A stretch of 64,000 nucleotides of DNA from Desulfuromonadales bacterium (GCA_024636295.1 JAGXHI010000039.1:18375-82374); one strand, 5' to 3'; shown: positions 8,767 to 19,002, numbered from the stretch's first letter. The notes: generated by a model not told the origin, from the letters alone. Numbers and translations are program-made.

Positions 8767-9528
8767 GTGATTGAAAAATGGAATTTTTCCGATCTACCCC
8801 AGCATTTCGATGCCGTTCTTTTTGATCTCGACGGCGTCCTGACCGCGACCGCCAGCATTCACGCCGTCTGCTGGAAAAGGATGTTCGATGACTTTCTTAA
8901 GAAACGCGCCCTGCAGGAAAACGACTTTTACCAGCCCTTTGATATCGAGGACGATTACAAACGGTATGTGGATGGAAAGCTTCGCTACGATGGAGTCCGA
9001 AGTTTCCTGGAGAGCAGAGGGATCGAACTCCCCGAGGGGAGCCCCGAGGATCCTCTGGAAAAGGAGAGCGTCAGCGGTCTGGGCAATCGCAAGGACAGGA
9101 TGCTGAAAGAAGTCCTAGAGACCCAGGGGGTCGGGGTTTTTGAAGGATCACTGAAACTGCTCCGCAAAGTACGTGAGGCGGGGTTGAAGACCGCCGTAGT
9201 TTCGGCCAGTAAAAATTGTGAAGCCATTCTTAAAGCCGCGGGAATCGAGGATCTGTTCGACCTGCGAATGGACGGTGTGGAGGCGGCGCGTCTGAACCTT
9301 CCCGGAAAACCCGCGCCGGACACCTTTCTGGAAGCCGCGAAAATGCTGGATGTTGAACCCTCCCGCGCCATCGTCATCGAAGATGCGATCAGCGGGGTAC
9401 AGGCGGGACGAGCAGGAGCTTTCGGCCTGGTCGTCGGGGTGGACCGGGAAGGAGACCCGGAGGGCCTGAGGCAGAACGGAGCCGATATTGTCGTTCGGGA
9501 CCTCGGTGAGTTGACCGATTCATATTAA
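8767..9528 (+). CDS. pgmB: Beta-phosphoglucomutase (HAD superfamily)
   Basis: A 253-residue protein. The GTG start is chosen because GAGGAGG lies six bases upstream; an earlier in-frame TTG overlaps this site. All four HAD motifs are present: DLDGVL near residue 20, SAS around 146, GKPAP around 180 and IEDAISG around 205. The long helical cap between motifs I and II is typical of the beta-PGM group that works with GH65 phosphorylases. It would convert beta-glucose 1-phosphate to glucose 6-phosphate in the cytoplasm. The next gene, 124 bases on, is a GH65 enzyme that would make that substrate, so the pair forms a disaccharide phosphorolysis route. Confidence 0.82.
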   Translation: MIEKWNFSDLPQHFDAVLFDLDGVLTATASIHAVCWKRMFDDFLKKRALQENDFYQPFDIEDDYKRYVDGKLRYDGVRSFLESRGIELPEGSPEDPLEKESVSGLGNRKDRMLKEVLETQGVGVFEGSLKLLRKVREAGLKTAVVSASKNCEAILKAAGIEDLFDLRMDGVEAARLNLPGKPAPDTFLEAAKMLDVEPSRAIVIEDAISGVQAGRAGAFGLVVGVDREGDPEGLRQNGADIVVRDLGELTDSY

Positions 9529-9652
9529 ACATTTCTCCCTTTCTATCCGTCCTTTCCTGTTGCACAATAGTGGCTTAATGTATCGGAACAGAAGGAAGAT
9601 TTTCTTACCCGGGAGGTAAAATCCCCGAGAGAAATGGTTTGAGGCGCCAAGG

Positions 9653-12079
9653 ATGATCCGTCACGAGACTCTTAATCCGCCCCCGCATATTTACCCGATC
9701 AACGAGTGGAAGATCATCGAGACCAGCTTTTTCCCCCGGTTTCTCGCCCAGACGGAAACGATCTTTTCCATTGGGAACGGATACCTGGGGATGAGAGGGG
9801 CCTTCGAGGAGGGCCGCCCCGTCTTCCAGAACGGGACCTATATCAACGGATTCCACGAGGTGTGGCCCATTGTGTACGGAGAAGACGCCTTCGGCTTCGC
9901 CAAAACCGGCCAGACCATGCTGAATGTGGTCGATACGAAGACCATCCGCCTGTTCGTGGACGACGAACCTTTCTCGCTCCCGGATGCCAGCCTCATGCTT
10001 TTCGAACGAACCCTCGATATGCGGGCCGGGACGCTGGACCGCAAAATCCTCTGGGAAACTCCGAGCGGCAAGCAGGTATTCATCGAATCACGGCGGATGG
10101 TATCTTTCGAGAACCGTCACCTTGCGGCCATCTCCTACCAGGTCACCGTTCTGAACGCGGAAGCGCCGGTCGTGATTTCCTCGGAAGTTTCGGGCAATCA
10201 ACCCAACCAGGTCGGCAAGGAAGACCCCCGCCAGGCCCGCGGAGTTGGCGGCGACCCTTTGATTCCCCAGTTCCACGACGGCTCGGGTTACCGCATTTTC
10301 CTCGGGCAAAAGACCAGGCGAAGCCGAATGACCCTGGGCTGCGGCGTGGATCATGTCATAGAGACCGAGTGCCCCTTCACCTTCAAGACCGATTGCGGGG
10401 AAGATTTCGGGAAAACCGTCTTTTCCATTGATGCCCAACCCGGAAAACCTATTCACATCGTAAAATACATCGCCTATCACACCTCCCGAAGCGCGCCCGC
10501 AAAAGAGCTTTGTGAACGGACAGAGTGGACCCTGGAACGCGCCATGAAGCATGGGTTCGAAGACCTTGCCGCCGGTCAGCGTAGATACCTGGATGATTTC
10601 TGGGCGCGCAGCGACGTACAGGTCGAAGAAGACCCCAGCTTCAACCGCCGCCCCAGGGGAGAGGTCCAGCAGACACTGCGGTGGAATCTGTTTCAGATTC
10701 TCCAGGCCGTGGGACGGGCTGAAGGGGCGGGAGTTCCCGCAAAGGGTCTTACCGGACAAACCTATGAAGGACATTATTTCTGGGATACCGAGATCTACCT
10801 CCTGCCGTTTCTGATCTACACCGCCCCCCACCTCGCCCGCAATCTGCTCAGGTTTCGCCACAGCATGCTCGATGCGGCCCGTGAAAGGGCGCGGGATCTG
10901 AATCAGAAGGGGGCGATGTTTCCCTGGAGAACGATCAACGGAGAGGAAGCCTCCGCCTATTACGCCGCCGGCACGGCCCAGTATCACATCAACGCCGATA
11001 TCATCTACGCCTTGAAAAAATACACCGAAGTCACTGGAGATCGGTCTCTCCTTTTCCAGGAGGGCGCGGAGATGCTGGTGGAAACGGCCCGATTGTGGGC
11101 CGACCTCGGCTTTTATTCAGACCGTAAAGACGGCCGTTTCTGCATTCACGAAGTCACCGGCCCCGATGAATACAATACAGTGGTGAACAACAACACCTAT
11201 ACCAATTTACTGGCCCGGGAGAACCTCTGGTACGCGGCACGGACGGTCAGGCGCATGCAGGAGGAAAATCCCGACCACTATGCCGTCCTGGTCCACAAGA
11301 CGGGCCTGAACCCCGAAGAAGCCGAGGAGTGGCAGCGGGCTGCCGACCACATGTACATTCCCCTGGATGAGAAGATGGGAATTCACCCCCAGGACGATGA
11401 ATTCCTGGACAAGGAATTTTGGGATCTCAAAACGATTCCGAAAGAAAAATTTCCCCTGCTCATCCATTTTCACCCCCTGGTCATCTACAGACACCAGGTG
11501 ATCAAGCAGGCGGACGTGGTTCTGGCCCTTTTTCTGCTGGGCCATGGATTCTCCTCCGAAACGAAAAAACGCAACTTCGACTATTACGATCCTCTGACCA
11601 CGGGCGACTCCTCCCTCTCCGCCTGCATCCAGGCCATTGTCGCCGCCGAGGTGGGTGATTCCGAGAAAGCCATGAAATATGCGAGATATGCCCTTCTCAT
11701 GGATCTGGCGGATATCGGCGGCAACGTTCGGGACGGGGTGCACATCGCTTCCATGGGAGGCACATGGATGGTCGCGGTCTACGGATTTGCGGGAATGCGG
11801 GATTACAACGGGAAGATCACTTTCGATCCGCGACTGCCGGCCCGAGCGAAACGGCTACGCTTCCCCCTGGAGATTCGGGGTCAATCGCTGGAGGTGGAAA
11901 TAAATCATGAAAAGGCGATCTATCTTCTGAAGAAGGGATCGGAACTGGAGATCATCCATCAAGGGGAGAAAATCAGACTTCGGAAAGGGGAACCCGTTTC
12001 GCGGGATATCAAACCCCTGTCCTTCCAGACGCCCGTGGAAGAATCGGGACGTCAACCCGCGGAGAAATCCACTGGTTGA
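9653..12079 (+). CDS. GH65 disaccharide phosphorylase (trehalose/maltose/kojibiose type)
   Basis: An 808-residue cytoplasmic protein with no signal peptide, close to the usual GH65 length. The N-terminal beta-sandwich region holds GNGYLGMRGAFEEG. The (alpha/alpha)6 barrel holds GHYFWDTEIYLLPF and a HEVTGPDEYN motif, in which Glu506 is the expected general acid. Phosphate-binding type residues appear near HIASMGGTW. It would cleave an alpha-glucoside with phosphate to give beta-glucose 1-phosphate and glucose. The upstream neighbour encodes beta-phosphoglucomutase, which fits phosphorylase rather than hydrolase activity. The exact disaccharide cannot be read from sequence. Confidence 0.85.
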   Translation: MIRHETLNPPPHIYPINEWKIIETSFFPRFLAQTETIFSIGNGYLGMRGAFEEGRPVFQNGTYINGFHEVWPIVYGEDAFGFAKTGQTMLNVVDTKTIRLFVDDEPFSLPDASLMLFERTLDMRAGTLDRKILWETPSGKQVFIESRRMVSFENRHLAAISYQVTVLNAEAPVVISSEVSGNQPNQVGKEDPRQARGVGGDPLIPQFHDGSGYRIFLGQKTRRSRMTLGCGVDHVIETECPFTFKTDCGEDFGKTVFSIDAQPGKPIHIVKYIAYHTSRSAPAKELCERTEWTLERAMKHGFEDLAAGQRRYLDDFWARSDVQVEEDPSFNRRPRGEVQQTLRWNLFQILQAVGRAEGAGVPAKGLTGQTYEGHYFWDTEIYLLPFLIYTAPHLARNLLRFRHSMLDAARERARDLNQKGAMFPWRTINGEEASAYYAAGTAQYHINADIIYALKKYTEVTGDRSLLFQEGAEMLVETARLWADLGFYSDRKDGRFCIHEVTGPDEYNTVVNNNTYTNLLARENLWYAARTVRRMQEENPDHYAVLVHKTGLNPEEAEEWQRAADHMYIPLDEKMGIHPQDDEFLDKEFWDLKTIPKEKFPLLIHFHPLVIYRHQVIKQADVVLALFLLGHGFSSETKKRNFDYYDPLTTGDSSLSACIQAIVAAEVGDSEKAMKYARYALLMDLADIGGNVRDGVHIASMGGTWMVAVYGFAGMRDYNGKITFDPRLPARAKRLRFPLEIRGQSLEVEINHEKAIYLLKKGSELEIIHQGEKIRLRKGEPVSRDIKPLSFQTPVEESGRQPAEKSTG

Positions 12080-12122
12080 CGAGTACTGACGGAGTCATGT
12101 CCATTCCGAAGTCGGGGCGAAA

Positions 12123-12563
12123 CTACCGTATTTTAACGACAGCCACGGAAATCGTCGCTTTCGAAACCAGTATCGACTTCTCCAGGTCCTCGCAATAAAC
12201 CTCCGATTCCACAACCGTGAGATGACTGCCGGGCTTGAGGACCCTGGCAAAGCAGTTCAGCCGCTCCCCTCTGGCAGTCCGAAGCAGGTTGACTTTGAAT
12301 TCCGCCGTCAATACCCTCTCATCCGCGCCGATAAGGGTCGAGGCCGCAGCCCCGGCCGTATGATCCGCAATCGCAGCCTGAACAGCGGCGTGGACAAAGC
12401 CGTCCTGCTGAAGGTGCTTGGCCCGGATTGTCAGCGTGGTCACGCAACTGCCGGGCTCAAATCCCACAGTCTCAATGCCCAGATCCGAAATAAATGGAGC
12501 TTCGGAAAGAATACGAGAGGTTTCGGAAGCATAATCCGGGTTTTTAGATTTCATCTTTTCCAT
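12123..12563 (-). CDS. PaaI-type hotdog thioesterase
   Basis: A 146-residue protein; a second ATG at codon 4 is an equally possible start. The hotdog signature around residues 50-75 reads HLQQDGFVHAAVQAAIADHTAGAA, in which PaaI enzymes usually have HGG where this has HAA. The acid of the ADHTAG turn is retained. These enzymes hydrolyse acyl-CoA (often aryl or medium chain) thioesters. It lies just downstream of the proline catabolism gene on the same strand (61-base gap) and may share its transcript. The substrate is unknown. Confidence 0.7.
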   Translation of the reverse strand: MEKMKSKNPDYASETSRILSEAPFISDLGIETVGFEPGSCVTTLTIRAKHLQQDGFVHAAVQAAIADHTAGAAASTLIGADERVLTAEFKVNLLRTARGERLNCFARVLKPGSHLTVVESEVYCEDLEKSILVSKATISVAVVKIR

Positions 12564-12624
12564 TTCATATCGCAGGTAGTTTCGCAGAGACCTTCCTGGT
12601 TAATACGACGGATACCTCCGCAAG

Positions 12625-15624
12625 TCAAGACGGGGATGAGTCCAGCGTTTCGGGAGCAAAGCCCCGTCGCATGGTATTTTCCGTCACCACCCGAGGATCC
12701 ATGAAATGCAGCAGGTAGTCGGGACCTCCTGCTTTCGTGCCGATGCCGGACATGCGCGAACCTCCAAAGGGCTGGCGCTCGACCAGAGCCCCGACGCAGT
12801 TCCGGTTGAGGTAGAGATTTCCGACCCTGAAATCGCGGCGTGCCTCTTCCAGGTGGGCCGGGCTGCGGCTGAAGACGCCGCCTGTCAATGCGAAACGGGT
12901 GCGGTTCGCCCACTCGATCGCCTGCTGAAAATCTTTCACGCGCATCACCGCCAGCAGCGGTCCGAAAACCTCTTCCTGTGCGAGACGGTGCGCGGGAGTG
13001 ATGCCTCCGACGATAGTCAGGGGGACATAAAAACCTTCCCGCGGGAGCTCACTGGAGAACAGGATTTCACCTTCCTTCCTCGCCAGATCGATATACTCTA
13101 TCACGGACTTTTGCTGATTCCCATCCGCCACCGGTCCCATGGTGTTTTCAGGATCCTCGGCCGGACCGATCTTCAGTGACCGGGCCGCCTGCACCAGGCG
13201 TTCAACGAAAGCGGCGTAAATCGTATCGAGGACGATCACCCGCGAGCAGGCGGAGCACTTCTGACCCTGAAATCCAAATGCGGAGTAAAGAACCTGCGGC
13301 ACCGCCTCGTCGAGGTCCGCGTCGTCATCGATGATGATCGCATTTTTGCCGCCCATCTCGGAAATCACTTTTTTCAGATGGTTCTGTCCCAATTGCACCC
13401 TGGAGGCTTTCTCCACGATCCGCAGACCCACCTCCATCGAGCCGGTGAAGGCGATGGCGCTGATGTCCGGGTGCTCCACCAAAAAATCTCCCATAACGCC
13501 GCTGCGCCCCGGGGTGAAATTGAAAACACCCGGCGGCAGTCCCGCCGACTGGAACAGCTCCACCAGGAGATGACCGATTACAGGGGTGAGACCCGAGGGC
13601 TTGTAGACCACGCAGTTTCCCGCCGCGATTGCCGCTGAAGCCATGCCGCAGCTGATAGCCAGCGGAAAATTCCAGGGTGCGATCACCGCCGCCACTCCCT
13701 TGGGCTCGTAAAAATAGCGGTTATCCTCCCCGGGGGCCAGCCCTAACTTGCGCGGATTCTCCAGGCGGACGGCTTCGCGGGCGTAATATTCGAGAAAATC
13801 TATGGCTTCACCGACATCGGCGTAGGCCTGATCCCATTGCTTGCCGATCTCCAGAACCTGCCAGGCGGAGAGTTCGAAGATGCGCCGCCGGGCCTCCCCT
13901 GCCGCCTTGAGAAGATATTCCGCCCGCCTACTTGGGGCCGTGTCGCGCCAGCCCGGAAAGGCCTTTTTCGCCGCCGAGATCGCCGCTCCGACGTCCTCTT
14001 TTCCCGCATGGCAGATATGCCCGATAATCTCATCCGGGTCCGCCGGGTTGATGCTGGGGAGACGTTCGGCGGTGATCGATTCTTTTCCGTCAATGAACAG
14101 CGGATAGTTTTTCCCGAGTCGCCTCCGGACGTCTGCGATGGCGGCGGGGAACGCCTCGCGATGGTCCGCCCGGGCGAAGTCGACCGCCGGTTCATTGCGG
14201 AAACGCGGAATTCTCCCCGCATCCGAAATTTCCGTGATTTCCCGCTTCGCCTCGGATCGCGCCGAGGCGATTTTGATTGCAGGATCCTCCAGAAGACGAC
14301 CGACATCGATTTCCGTTGTAAAGCTTTGGCGCAGGAAGGATTCGTTGGCGGTGTTCTCCAGCAGCCGCCGCACCAGGTAAGCCATCCCAGGCACCATCTC
14401 TCCGTAGGGGCAGTACAACCTCACTCGCCGAGCGATCTGAAACAGCGCCTTTCTCACCGGCTCGGCCATCCCGTAGAGGACCTGAAATTCGTATCGCTCC
14501 TCCGGGACTTTCACCTCCCGTGCGGTCTCCAGAACGGCGGCGACGGATCGGATGTTGTGGGAACCGCAAGCCAGATGGCAAACAGGTTCGTTTTCCAGGA
14601 TCTTCCTGGCCTGGCGCTCGAATGCGGCGTCCGTCTCCGCCTTGTGGGAGTAGACCGGCGGCTCCCAGCCGTTCTGACCGGCCCGGATCGTCTCGTAATC
14701 CCAGTAGGCGCCCTTGACCAGGCGCACGGAAATCGGCAGATTTTCCTTTTTGGCCCAGATAAGCAGCGCCTCGAGGTCACTGTCCGTCTCCTTCAGGTAG
14801 GATTGAAGGACCAGTCCCAGGTGGGGGTATTCTGGAAATTCCCCCCGCAGGCGCCGGTAGACTTCCAGGGTGATATCCTTGACCGCATGGGTTTCCATGT
14901 CGATGCACAGAAATCCTTCCAGCTCGATGACCTTTCGAAAGACTCTTCTCAGCCGGCCCAGAATGCCCTCGACCGAGCCTTCGAAGTCCTGCGCCCGGAC
15001 CTGGGAGTAGAAAGCGGTCGGCTTCACTGAAATATTCACCTTGGGCGCACTGCCCCAGTCTCGCCCGCCCCTTCCGCCCAGGGCGGACCAGTCCTGCCGT
15101 TTGTCCCGGAGCGCCTCCAGAAGATCCATGTACGTGATGACATACCGCTCAGCTTCTTCTTCGGCGACCGTTGCCTCTCCAAGAACATCCACGACGAAGG
15201 CGTAGCCTTCATCCCGGAGCCTTTCCAGCCCGCGGACGGCTTCCTCGGTTGTCTCACCGATGATGAACTGCCCGGCCATCTCACGGATGTTGCGTCGGAT
15301 CACCCTGGACAGAGCGGCAGCTCCCAGTGCGCCGCCAAATCCCGAGACCTTTGCTCCCCACTTGAGAAGATCGGGAATTTCCTCCTCATCCTCCCCGAAA
15401 TACTCGCGAAGGTGGCGGACGAGGGATTCGCCGGTGCTCAGGCTCGGAAACACATCGATGAAGCGGAACATCCTCACCCGGAACTCCGGATTGCGCATGC
15501 ACAGGTCCAACACCCTGCCTGTCCATCTCTTTTTGTCGAACAGCGAAGGGCTGTCTCCCTGCAGAAGGCTGAAAAATTCCCGTCCGCGCTCCGCGATGCG
15601 CCGATTCAGTTCAGTATCCTGCAC
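12625..15624 (-). CDS. putA: Bifunctional proline dehydrogenase / L-glutamate gamma-semialdehyde dehydrogenase
   Basis: The GTG at 15624 has AAAGGAG seven bases upstream, giving 999 residues. A longer ORF reading exists but would overlap the neighbouring gene and lacks a ribosome binding site. The N-terminal half is an FAD-dependent PRODH barrel (SVKPTAF, RLVKGAYWDYE, SHN). The C-terminal half is an NAD-dependent ALDH with PWNFPLAI, GSMEVG, the base Glu in EMGGKNA and the catalytic Cys in GQKCSACSR. Together they oxidise proline via P5C to glutamate, with electrons entering the quinone pool. There is no N-terminal DNA-binding domain, so it is not an autoregulating PutA of the enterobacterial kind. 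It ends in a short C-terminal extension. Confidence 0.9.
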   Translation of the reverse strand: MQDTELNRRIAERGREFFSLLQGDSPSLFDKKRWTGRVLDLCMRNPEFRVRMFRFIDVFPSLSTGESLVRHLREYFGEDEEEIPDLLKWGAKVSGFGGALGAAALSRVIRRNIREMAGQFIIGETTEEAVRGLERLRDEGYAFVVDVLGEATVAEEEAERYVITYMDLLEALRDKRQDWSALGGRGGRDWGSAPKVNISVKPTAFYSQVRAQDFEGSVEGILGRLRRVFRKVIELEGFLCIDMETHAVKDITLEVYRRLRGEFPEYPHLGLVLQSYLKETDSDLEALLIWAKKENLPISVRLVKGAYWDYETIRAGQNGWEPPVYSHKAETDAAFERQARKILENEPVCHLACGSHNIRSVAAVLETAREVKVPEERYEFQVLYGMAEPVRKALFQIARRVRLYCPYGEMVPGMAYLVRRLLENTANESFLRQSFTTEIDVGRLLEDPAIKIASARSEAKREITEISDAGRIPRFRNEPAVDFARADHREAFPAAIADVRRRLGKNYPLFIDGKESITAERLPSINPADPDEIIGHICHAGKEDVGAAISAAKKAFPGWRDTAPSRRAEYLLKAAGEARRRIFELSAWQVLEIGKQWDQAYADVGEAIDFLEYYAREAVRLENPRKLGLAPGEDNRYFYEPKGVAAVIAPWNFPLAISCGMASAAIAAGNCVVYKPSGLTPVIGHLLVELFQSAGLPPGVFNFTPGRSGVMGDFLVEHPDISAIAFTGSMEVGLRIVEKASRVQLGQNHLKKVISEMGGKNAIIIDDDADLDEAVPQVLYSAFGFQGQKCSACSRVIVLDTIYAAFVERLVQAARSLKIGPAEDPENTMGPVADGNQQKSVIEYIDLARKEGEILFSSELPREGFYVPLTIVGGITPAHRLAQEEVFGPLLAVMRVKDFQQAIEWANRTRFALTGGVFSRSPAHLEEARRDFRVGNLYLNRNCVGALVERQPFGGSRMSGIGTKAGGPDYLLHFMDPRVVTENTMRRGFAPETLDSSPS

Positions 15625-15718
15625 GATTATCTCCTTTCCTGACACGCGGATAGCCGGAGAATCCTCGTCGGTTGAGATCTTCGCCCCCATTCGGGGGATA
15701 TACCGAAGCGGTGATCGA

Positions 15719-16171
15719 TCATTCCGATATGAAATCTTCCTCCCGGCCCTGACGTCGAAGCAGATAAATTGAAAAGACAAACGCCAGTATCAGGACGGTC
15801 AGAAGACCCAGTTCCATCATGGTCATGCGGAATGCCGCGGCATGCTCCGGAGTAGGGTGAACCTGCTCGGTGGTGATGATCAGCACCCGGCGGATGGCGG
15901 CGATAATGCCCACCGCCAGAAAAGGTTCGGTGACCAGTTTTCTCTTTTTCAGAAAAATGCCGACCGTATGAAGAATCTCCACAATCATCAGGACCAGGAG
16001 CAGATTATCCAGCAAGGTGGCAATTTCCGTGGGCATATCGGCGCCGAGGGAGGACAGGAAGTCCACTGTGGCGAAGATCACCAGGGCGAAAGCGGCGCCG
16101 ATCAGGATCACTGCCGTGATGACATAGATGACATCCTCGGAATGGGCCAGAAAGTCGTTGATTCGCTTCAA
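15719..16171 (-). CDS. PsiE-like four-helix membrane protein
   Basis: A 150-residue protein with four predicted membrane helices (about 15-38, 50-72, 80-98, 118-140) and a basic segment LKKRKLVTEP after the second, the pattern of the PsiE/DUF phosphate-starvation-inducible family. The start is TTG: its T is shared with the ATPase stop (TTGA overlap), an AGGAG lies ten bases upstream, and a stop precedes it in frame. It is therefore translationally coupled to the P-type ATPase. The molecular function of the family is unknown; coupling suggests a role in membrane or ion homeostasis. Confidence 0.7.
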   Translation of the reverse strand: MKRINDFLAHSEDVIYVITAVILIGAAFALVIFATVDFLSSLGADMPTEIATLLDNLLLVLMIVEILHTVGIFLKKRKLVTEPFLAVGIIAAIRRVLIITTEQVHPTPEHAAAFRMTMMELGLLTVLILAFVFSIYLLRRQGREEDFISE

Positions 16172-18906
16172 TTCACATCATCTCCTGTGTGCGGGTTTCT
16201 CACCGCCCTTCCCCCCTTGGAACGGCGGGAGCGCACCTTCACGGCCTGACCGACCATCAGCGGAATCAGGCTGCCCGCCAGGATCAGCAGCCAGGAATTG
16301 AACGTCGGGGGCTGCAACCCGAGAATATTTGAAAATCCGGGGGCGTAAATCGCGATGGCGAGCAGTCCGAGGCCGATTCCAAGCGATCCCCAGATGTAGG
16401 GATTGGCGGTGATCTCGTTTCGAAACAGCGACGTGCCGGGATCCCGCATGTTGAAAACGTGCCAAAGCCGGGCGAGCACCAGGGAGGAGAAGGATATGGT
16501 GACGGCTTCCTCGGGAGGCATGTCCAGACGATAAAGGGCAAAGGCAAAAACGCCCAGCACGGCGCCCGTGAAGACAAGGGCGTAGCCGCCGATCCCGAGC
16601 CAGTGGGAGCGGGTGAGAATCGGCTCTTTGGGATCGCGCGGTGGACGGTTCATGATCCCGGGCGTGGCTCCCCCCATGCCGAGCGCCAGCGCCGGAAAGA
16701 CGTCCCCAATGAGATTGATGTAAAGGATCTGCAGGGGAAGCAGGGGGAGAGGGGCGCCAAAAAGTGAGGCGACGGTGATGATCAGAACCTCACTGACATT
16801 TCCCGAAATAAGATAAAAGATGAATTTCCGAATGTTGTTGAAAATCACCCGGCCGTAGCGCACCGCTGCGACAATGCTGGCGAAGCGGTCGTCCTTGAGG
16901 ATCATGTCCGCCGCCTCTTTCGCCACCTGGGTGCCGCGCTGACCCATAGCTATTCCGATGTCCGCCTTTTTCAGGGCCGGGGCATCGTTCACCCCGTCGC
17001 CCGTCATTGCGACGATCTGACCATCCTTCTGGTGAAGATCGATCAAAAAGAGCTTCTGCTCCGGCGTCACGCGGGCGAAAATAGCCGCCTGCAGGATTTT
17101 TTTCTTCTGCTCCTCCGAGACTTCCTCCGGGTCATTGAGTTCGGCTCCCCGCAAGCCTTTCTCTTCTCCCGCCTCCATACCGACAGAGGCGGCGATCCCC
17201 CTGGCGGTAGCCGGCTGATCGCCTGTGACCATGATGACCCTGATGCCTGCGGCGCCGCATTCTCCCAGGGCATCTTTCACCTCCTCCCGGGGCGGGTCGA
17301 GAAGCCCCGCCATTCCGAGCAGGACGAGGTTCTCATAGGGTTCCGCATCGGAACTGTCCACACGTTTTTCGGCCAGAGCGAGCAGGCGCAGCCCCTTTTC
17401 GGCGAGGCCTTTGTTGCGCGCCAGCCATTCCTCCCGGACCGCGTCATCCAGATCCCTTTCCCCATCTCCGTCCGCAACCCGACTGCAGGCCTTCAACACC
17501 GCTTCGGGCGCTCCTTTCACGGCTACCCGAACTCCCCCTTCGCCTTCGTGGAACGTCGCCATCATCTTCGTGTCTGTGCTGAAGGCCTCCTCGCGCACTT
17601 CGGGGGCACTTTCAAGAAGCGCCTCACGCTTTATGCCCGCCGCACGGCCGGCCCCCAGGAGAGCTGTTTCCATGGGATCGCCGATCGCCTCGTCGTCCCG
17701 CAATTCGGCATTGTTGCACAACACCCCCGTCTCCAGGATCCGGCGCAGCATATCGTTCCCGGAGGGATCGATCTCCTCGTCCTCCTTGCGGAAAGTCCCA
17801 TCGGAGGCGATCACAATATCTTCCCCGGCCAGTGCGATCTGTTCGACGGTCATTCTGTTTTCTGTGAGGGTCCCTGTCTTGTCCGTGCAGATAACCGTCG
17901 TCGCCCCCAGGGTTTCCACGGCGGAGAGGCGATTGATCAAGGCATTTCTTTCCGCCATGCGCCACATTCCTCGTGCCAGAGCCATGGTCGCGACCACGGG
18001 CAGTCCCTCGGGAACGGCTGCCACAGCCATGGCAATGGCGGTTTCAAGGACCAGCACCCAGTCTTTTCCCCCGATAATCCCAGCCACCGCCACGATAACG
18101 CCCATGACCAGGGTCAGAAGGACCAGGCGGCGCCCCAGGCGCTCAAGACGTTTTTCGAGGGGAGTCTGCTCGTCCTTCGCCTCCTGGGTCAGAGAAGCGA
18201 TAGTGCCCAGTTCGGTGTTCATTCCCGTGGCCGTGACCAGTCCGAGACCCGAACCGGTGGTGACCGCCGTTCCCTTGAAGAGCATGCAGGTCCGGTCCGC
18301 CAGTTCCGAGCCCTCCTCCACGGAATCGACCCCCTTGTTCACGGGGACCGATTCGCCGGTCAGAGCCGATTCGTCCGCCTGCAGGTTGTTGGCTTCGAGC
18401 AGCCGCAGATCGGCGGGGATGACGTCGCCCGCGTCGATCAGCACCAGGTCGCCTGGAACCAGTGCACGGGCGGGCAGCTCACGGCTTTCTCCGTCCCGAC
18501 GGACCCGCGTCCTCACCTCCCCCAGCTGCTGGAGAGCCTCCATTGAGCGAGTTGCCCTGAGTTCAGTGAAAAATCCGATAACGGCGTTGATCACCAGGGC
18601 GACGGCCACGGCGATTCCCTCGAGCCACTTGCCAAAGACAAAAGCGGCAAGAGAGGCTATGGCCAGAATGCCGATAATCAGGCTCTTGAACTGATTGACC
18701 AGAATCCGCCAGGCGCTTATCTTCTTTTTTTCCCGCAGGCGATTGGGACCGTGGGTTTCCCGGCGCGTCCTCACCTCTTCAGCGGACAGGCCTTCGCCTG
18801 GTGCGACCCCTAGACGTTCGGCCGCCTGATCGGGAGAGAGGCTCCAGGGGGCTTGGGGGGGATCCTTTTCCCCCGTGCTGCTTTTCCTCTCGAAATCGTC
18901 TTCCAT
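16168..18906 (-). CDS. P-type cation-transporting ATPase (P2, Ca2+/Mn2+-type)
   Basis: A 912-residue protein; the ATG at 18906 has AGGGA upstream and gives the usual N-domain start, while a longer ORF start would add an unlikely leader. It shows the cation-ATPase N domain (~20-75), the actuator TGES, PEGLP in M4, the phosphorylation motif DKTGTLT (~350), a TGDQ/TGDGVNDAPALK hinge and the M6 motif NLIGDVFPA. PEGLP plus N/D in M6 are typical of P2A-type calcium or manganese pumps. It probably exports Ca2+ or a similar cation across the inner membrane. It forms a coupled pair with the PsiE-like gene. A second, decayed P2-type N domain occurs at 32977-33186. Confidence 0.88.
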   Translation of the reverse strand: MEDDFERKSSTGEKDPPQAPWSLSPDQAAERLGVAPGEGLSAEEVRTRRETHGPNRLREKKKISAWRILVNQFKSLIIGILAIASLAAFVFGKWLEGIAVAVALVINAVIGFFTELRATRSMEALQQLGEVRTRVRRDGESRELPARALVPGDLVLIDAGDVIPADLRLLEANNLQADESALTGESVPVNKGVDSVEEGSELADRTCMLFKGTAVTTGSGLGLVTATGMNTELGTIASLTQEAKDEQTPLEKRLERLGRRLVLLTLVMGVIVAVAGIIGGKDWVLVLETAIAMAVAAVPEGLPVVATMALARGMWRMAERNALINRLSAVETLGATTVICTDKTGTLTENRMTVEQIALAGEDIVIASDGTFRKEDEEIDPSGNDMLRRILETGVLCNNAELRDDEAIGDPMETALLGAGRAAGIKREALLESAPEVREEAFSTDTKMMATFHEGEGGVRVAVKGAPEAVLKACSRVADGDGERDLDDAVREEWLARNKGLAEKGLRLLALAEKRVDSSDAEPYENLVLLGMAGLLDPPREEVKDALGECGAAGIRVIMVTGDQPATARGIAASVGMEAGEEKGLRGAELNDPEEVSEEQKKKILQAAIFARVTPEQKLFLIDLHQKDGQIVAMTGDGVNDAPALKKADIGIAMGQRGTQVAKEAADMILKDDRFASIVAAVRYGRVIFNNIRKFIFYLISGNVSEVLIITVASLFGAPLPLLPLQILYINLIGDVFPALALGMGGATPGIMNRPPRDPKEPILTRSHWLGIGGYALVFTGAVLGVFAFALYRLDMPPEEAVTISFSSLVLARLWHVFNMRDPGTSLFRNEITANPYIWGSLGIGLGLLAIAIYAPGFSNILGLQPPTFNSWLLILAGSLIPLMVGQAVKVRSRRSKGGRAVRNPHTGDDVN

Positions 18907-19002
18907 GGAGTGTCCCTGTGGATGGAAAGGGTGGATTTTCAGGTTATCCCGCCTAAATAAGGTTAGCGCGAATTCCCTATTTATCATCCACGCTGAATAC
19001 AT

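Noticed and set aside
13837..15030. Plus-strand 397-codon open frame inside putA
   Set aside because: Antisense to a strongly recognisable enzyme; no domain on the plus strand.
17032..18694. Plus-strand long open frames inside the P-type ATPase
   Set aside because: Antisense shadows; the minus strand carries all P-type motifs.
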